5,335 nucleotides of DNA from Actinomycetota bacterium (GTDB taxonomy: Bacteria > Desulfobacterota > Deferrimicrobia > Deferrimicrobiales > Deferrimicrobiaceae). Shown piece after piece: positions 1 through 5,335 of this stretch. The notes under the pieces were generated by a model. That model saw only the letters and a program-made list of their open reading frames with translations. It had not been told where the DNA came from and made no database searches. The translations under genes and the position numbers were made by a program. The first letter of the stretch is position 1, and each line of letters opens with the position of its first letter. The DNA lies in contig JAENIX010000077.1 in assembly GCA_016844415.1 (NCBI GenBank), forward strand, positions 1 to 5,335, given 5' to 3'.

Positions 1-881
1 CTTGCGGGGGTCGCCTTCGGAAAAATGGAGGAGATGCTGACCGCCCGGTTCGACGCCGCCTTCCTGGCGCTTCCCCACACGGTGTCGGCCCCGGTCGCCG
101 AGAAGATCCTTTCCAGGGGAATCCCGGTAGTGGATCTGTCGGCGGACTTCCGTTTCAGGAGCATCCCGCTGTACGAATCGGTCTATGGAGTCACGCACAA
201 GAGCCCAAGCCTGAATTCAGGGGCGGTATACGGCCTGCCCGAGACATATCGCGACGGGCTCAGGAAGACGCGGCTCGCGGCGGTCCCCGGATGCTTCCCG
301 ACGGCGGTGATCCTCGCCCTGCGCCCGCTCCTGGCGGATGGGCTTGTCGATTGCAAAGGGATAGTGGCCGACTGCAAGACCGGCGTGTCCGGCGGAGGGA
401 GAAGCCCTTCACTCGGGTTCCACTACCCTGAGGTCGAGGGGGGAGTCAGGCCGTACGGACTGCCGAAGCACCGGCACAACCCCGAGATGGACCAGGAGCT
501 TTCCGGGGCCGCGGGGGAAAAAGTCGCCATAAGCTTCGTCCCGCACCTGGTCCCGATGGTCCGGGGCATCCTGGCGACATGCTACGCCGCGCTGCGGCCG
601 AAAGTCTCGGAGGAAGCGGTCGCTGCAGCATTCCGGAAGGCATACGCGAGTGAGCCGTTCGTGCGGTTGTGCCCTGAAGGTATTCTCCCGTCCACCAAGG
701 ATGTGGCGGGGAGCAACTTCTGCGACGTCGCATTCCGGGTCGACGCGAAGGCAAGGCGGGTGGTCGTGGTCTCCGCGATCGACAACCTCGTGAAGGGCGC
801 TTCCGGGGCCGCGGTGCAGTGCTTCAACCTCATGATGGGGTTCCCGGAGGAGGACGGACTCCGGCAGGCCCCCCTCTTTCC

Positions 882-885
<4 letters not shown>
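1..885 (+). CDS. argC: N-acetyl-gamma-glutamyl-phosphate reductase (ArgC), 5'-truncated by window edge
   Basis: ArgC reduces N-acetyl-gamma-glutamyl phosphate to N-acetylglutamate 5-semialdehyde with NADPH, the third step of cytoplasmic arginine (ornithine) biosynthesis. The frame is open from base 1, and the first in-frame ATG (base 25) lies inside a conserved region, so it is not the true start. About 294 residues are visible against roughly 335-350 for the family, so the N-terminal nucleotide-binding Gly-rich loop is missing. Numbered from base 1, the motif PGCFPTA holds the catalytic cysteine at residue 98; KTGVSGGGRSP follows. The catalytic histidine is expected in HRHNPEM (157-163), since residue 157 lies 59 after the cysteine, the spacing I recall for Cys158/His217 of the Mycobacterium tuberculosis enzyme. 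PHLVPMVRGI and the C-terminal DNLVKGASGAAVQ are also family signatures. The stop TGA (883-885) overlaps the proposed kdsB GTG start by four bases, which suggests co-transcription with the Kdo genes. Nothing looks degraded. Confidence 0.96.
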
Positions 886-4085
<3,200 letters not shown>

Positions 4086-4089
<4 letters not shown>

Positions 4090-5057
4090 CCCGCGACCTG
4101 TCGGCACGTGCCGCCAGGGTCCTGTCCGTCGAGGCGGCCGGGATACTCGGGCTTGCGAAGAAGCTCGACGCGAATTTCCAGCGGGCCGTCGACCTGCTGC
4201 TTGGGGCACGCGGCAAGATAGTGGTTACGGGGATGGGAAAGTCCGGCCTCATCGGGCGCAAGATAGCGGCGACCCTCGCCTCGACGGGGACGCCGGCCTT
4301 CTTCCTCCACCCGGCGGAGGGGCTCCACGGAGACATAGGGATGGTCCTCGAGGGAGACGTCGTCATCGCTATCTCGAAGTCGGGCGAGACGACGGAGGTA
4401 ATCTCCCTCGTCCCGGTCTTCAAGCGCCTTGGCCTGCCGCTTATCGCCCTTACGGGGGACACGGGCTCCACGCTGGCGCGCCATTCGGATGCCGTGATCG
4501 ACGTCGGGGTATCCGAGGAGGCGTGCCCGATGGGGCTCGCCCCGACGGCGTCCACGACGGCAGCCCTTGCCATGGGGGACGCTCTCGCGGTGGTGCTGTT
4601 CGAGGAGAAGGGGTTTTCCGCCCGGGACTTCGCGATGCTGCATCCCGGCGGCGCGCTGGGCCGGAAGCTGCTGACCGTTGAGGATCTCATGCACACCGGG
4701 GACGGCGTCCCGCTGGTCCCCGCCGACACGCCGCTTAAGGATGCACTGTTGACGATCAGCGCAAAGAGGCTGGGCGTCACCGGAGTCATCGACGGATCGG
4801 GGGCGCTCGCGGGCGTGATCACCGACGGAGACGTCCGGCGGGCGATGGAGAGAGGGGTGGACCTCTTCCATACGCGCGCCGAGGAGGTGATGTCCACGCG
4901 TCCCAAGCGAATTTTTTCCAGCGACCTCGCCGCTTCCGCCCTGCGGAAGATGGAGCAGCATTCGATCACGAGCCTCTTCGTTTTCGACGGCGGGGACGAA
5001 GGCCGGCTGGTCGGCATCGTCCACATACACGATCTCCTGAAGGCGGGGGTAGGATGA
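4086..5057 (+). CDS. kdsD: Arabinose-5-phosphate isomerase (KdsD/KpsF family), SIS plus two CBS domains
   Basis: KdsD interconverts ribulose 5-phosphate and arabinose 5-phosphate, supplying KdsA. At 323 residues it matches E. coli KdsD (328). An N-terminal SIS domain (about 35-185) holds GMGKSGLIGRK (49-59), HPAEGLHGDIGM (75-86), SKSGETTE (97-104), EEACPMGLAPTAST (144-157) and HPGGALGRK (186-194). Lys52, Glu104, Glu145 and His186 all sit at a constant offset of 7 from E. coli Lys59, Glu111, Glu152 and His193, the residues implicated in catalysis, so activity is expected. Two CBS repeats follow (about 200-260, with VEDLMHTGD and GVITDGDVRRAM; about 265-320, with EEVMSTRP and VGIVHIHDLL). CBS pairs often bind nucleotides, and a regulatory role here is inference. 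ATG 4086 forms an ATGA overlap with the kdsA stop; GGAAGGGGG (4071-4079) ends six bases upstream as a plausible ribosome site. The gene next to kdsA and kdsC supports the Kdo role over the capsule (KpsF) or glucitol (GutQ) paralogues. Confidence 0.97.
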
Positions 5058-5335
5058 ACTCGCCGGTGATCCGGCCCGGCGCAGCGGAAAAGGCGGCGGG
5101 TGTGCGCCTGTTCCTGCTCGACGTGGACGGGGTCCTGACCGACGGCGGGATCGTCTACGACAGCCGGGGCGTGGAAATCAAGCGGTTCCACGTCCGGGAC
5201 GGGCACGGCATAAAGATGCTCCAGAGGGCTGGTGTAGAGGTGGGAATCATCACCGGCAGAACGTCGGAGGTGGTGTCGATCCGCGCGAAGGAGCTGGGTA
5301 TTTCCCTTGTACGGCAGGGGTCCGCGGACAAGGTG
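5054..5335 (+). CDS. kdsC: 3-deoxy-manno-octulosonate-8-phosphatase (KdsC), 3'-truncated by window edge
   Basis: KdsC is a HAD-superfamily phosphatase that removes phosphate from Kdo 8-phosphate, releasing Kdo for KdsB. Only the first 94 residues are present; the family is usually about 165-190, so the C-terminal half, including HAD motif III and the last acidic Mg ligand region, lies beyond the window. Visible signatures: HAD motif I DVDGVLTDG (23-31) with expected nucleophile Asp23 and general acid Asp25, the KdsC-typical FHVRDGHGIKML (45-56), and motif II in IITGRTSEVV (65-74) with Thr67. The final residues, QGSADKV, correspond to the family's QG-x-x-DK segment. No large cap domain is inserted after motif I, as expected for this small tetrameric type. 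ATG 5054 overlaps the kdsD stop (ATGA), with a G-rich stretch (5045-5049) four bases upstream. It gives a roughly 15-residue leader before the first strand; a start further in (GTG 5066 or 5102) is possible but less likely. Confidence 0.95.
   Translation, partial: MNSPVIRPGAAEKAAGVRLFLLDVDGVLTDGGIVYDSRGVEIKRFHVRDGHGIKMLQRAGVEVGIITGRTSEVVSIRAKELGISLVRQGSADKV

Noticed and set aside
501..814. 14-base direct repeat TTCCGGGGCCGCGG at 501-514 and 801-814, exactly 300 bases apart
   Set aside because: Both copies encode Ser-Gly-Ala-Ala in frame within argC; it is short and GC-rich, and the second copy falls in the conserved KGASGAA motif, so coincidence of codon use is the simplest reading.
819..881. 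ATG 819 as kdsB start
   Set aside because: It would add 21 residues read from another frame of the conserved argC C-terminus, with a 67-base overlap; GTG 882 fits the family length.

Overview
This window is an unbroken run of six co-directional (+ strand) genes from a GC-rich Gram-negative bacterium: argC (5' end cut off by the window), kdsB, pyrG, kdsA, kdsD and kdsC (3' end cut off). Kdo (3-deoxy-D-manno-octulosonate) is a component of lipopolysaccharide, so an outer-membrane organism is certain in practice. The order kdsB-pyrG-kdsA-kdsD-kdsC resembles, from memory, the Kdo/LPS operon of Geobacter-like and other former deltaproteobacterial (Desulfobacterota-type) lineages, where lptC/lptA/lptB and rpoN often follow. 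That taxonomic placement is an inference and cannot be proved from this window.

Layout: bases 1-885 are the C-terminal ~294 residues of ArgC (arginine biosynthesis). Bases 882-1631 are KdsB (CMP-Kdo synthetase), 1610-3241 PyrG (CTP synthase), 3238-4089 KdsA (Kdo-8-phosphate synthase), 4086-5057 KdsD (arabinose-5-phosphate isomerase), and 5054-5335 the first 94 residues of KdsC (Kdo-8-phosphate phosphatase). Every junction overlaps: four are 4-base stop/start overlaps (GTGA or ATGA) and kdsB/pyrG overlap by 22 bases. There is no non-coding base in the window, and I see no promoter, terminator, RNA gene, repeat array or mobile element.

Together KdsD, KdsA, KdsC and KdsB form the complete route from ribulose 5-phosphate to CMP-Kdo: isomerisation to arabinose 5-phosphate, condensation with phosphoenolpyruvate, dephosphorylation, then activation with CTP. 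PyrG makes the CTP that KdsB consumes, so its place inside the cluster is metabolically sensible. ArgC is the outlier, with no direct link to Kdo.

The most informative sequence-level observation is that KdsA carries all four ligands of the metal-dependent (class II, Aquifex-type) enzyme at exactly the Aquifex spacing. I found no undescribed system; this is a conserved housekeeping operon with a few points worth checking.
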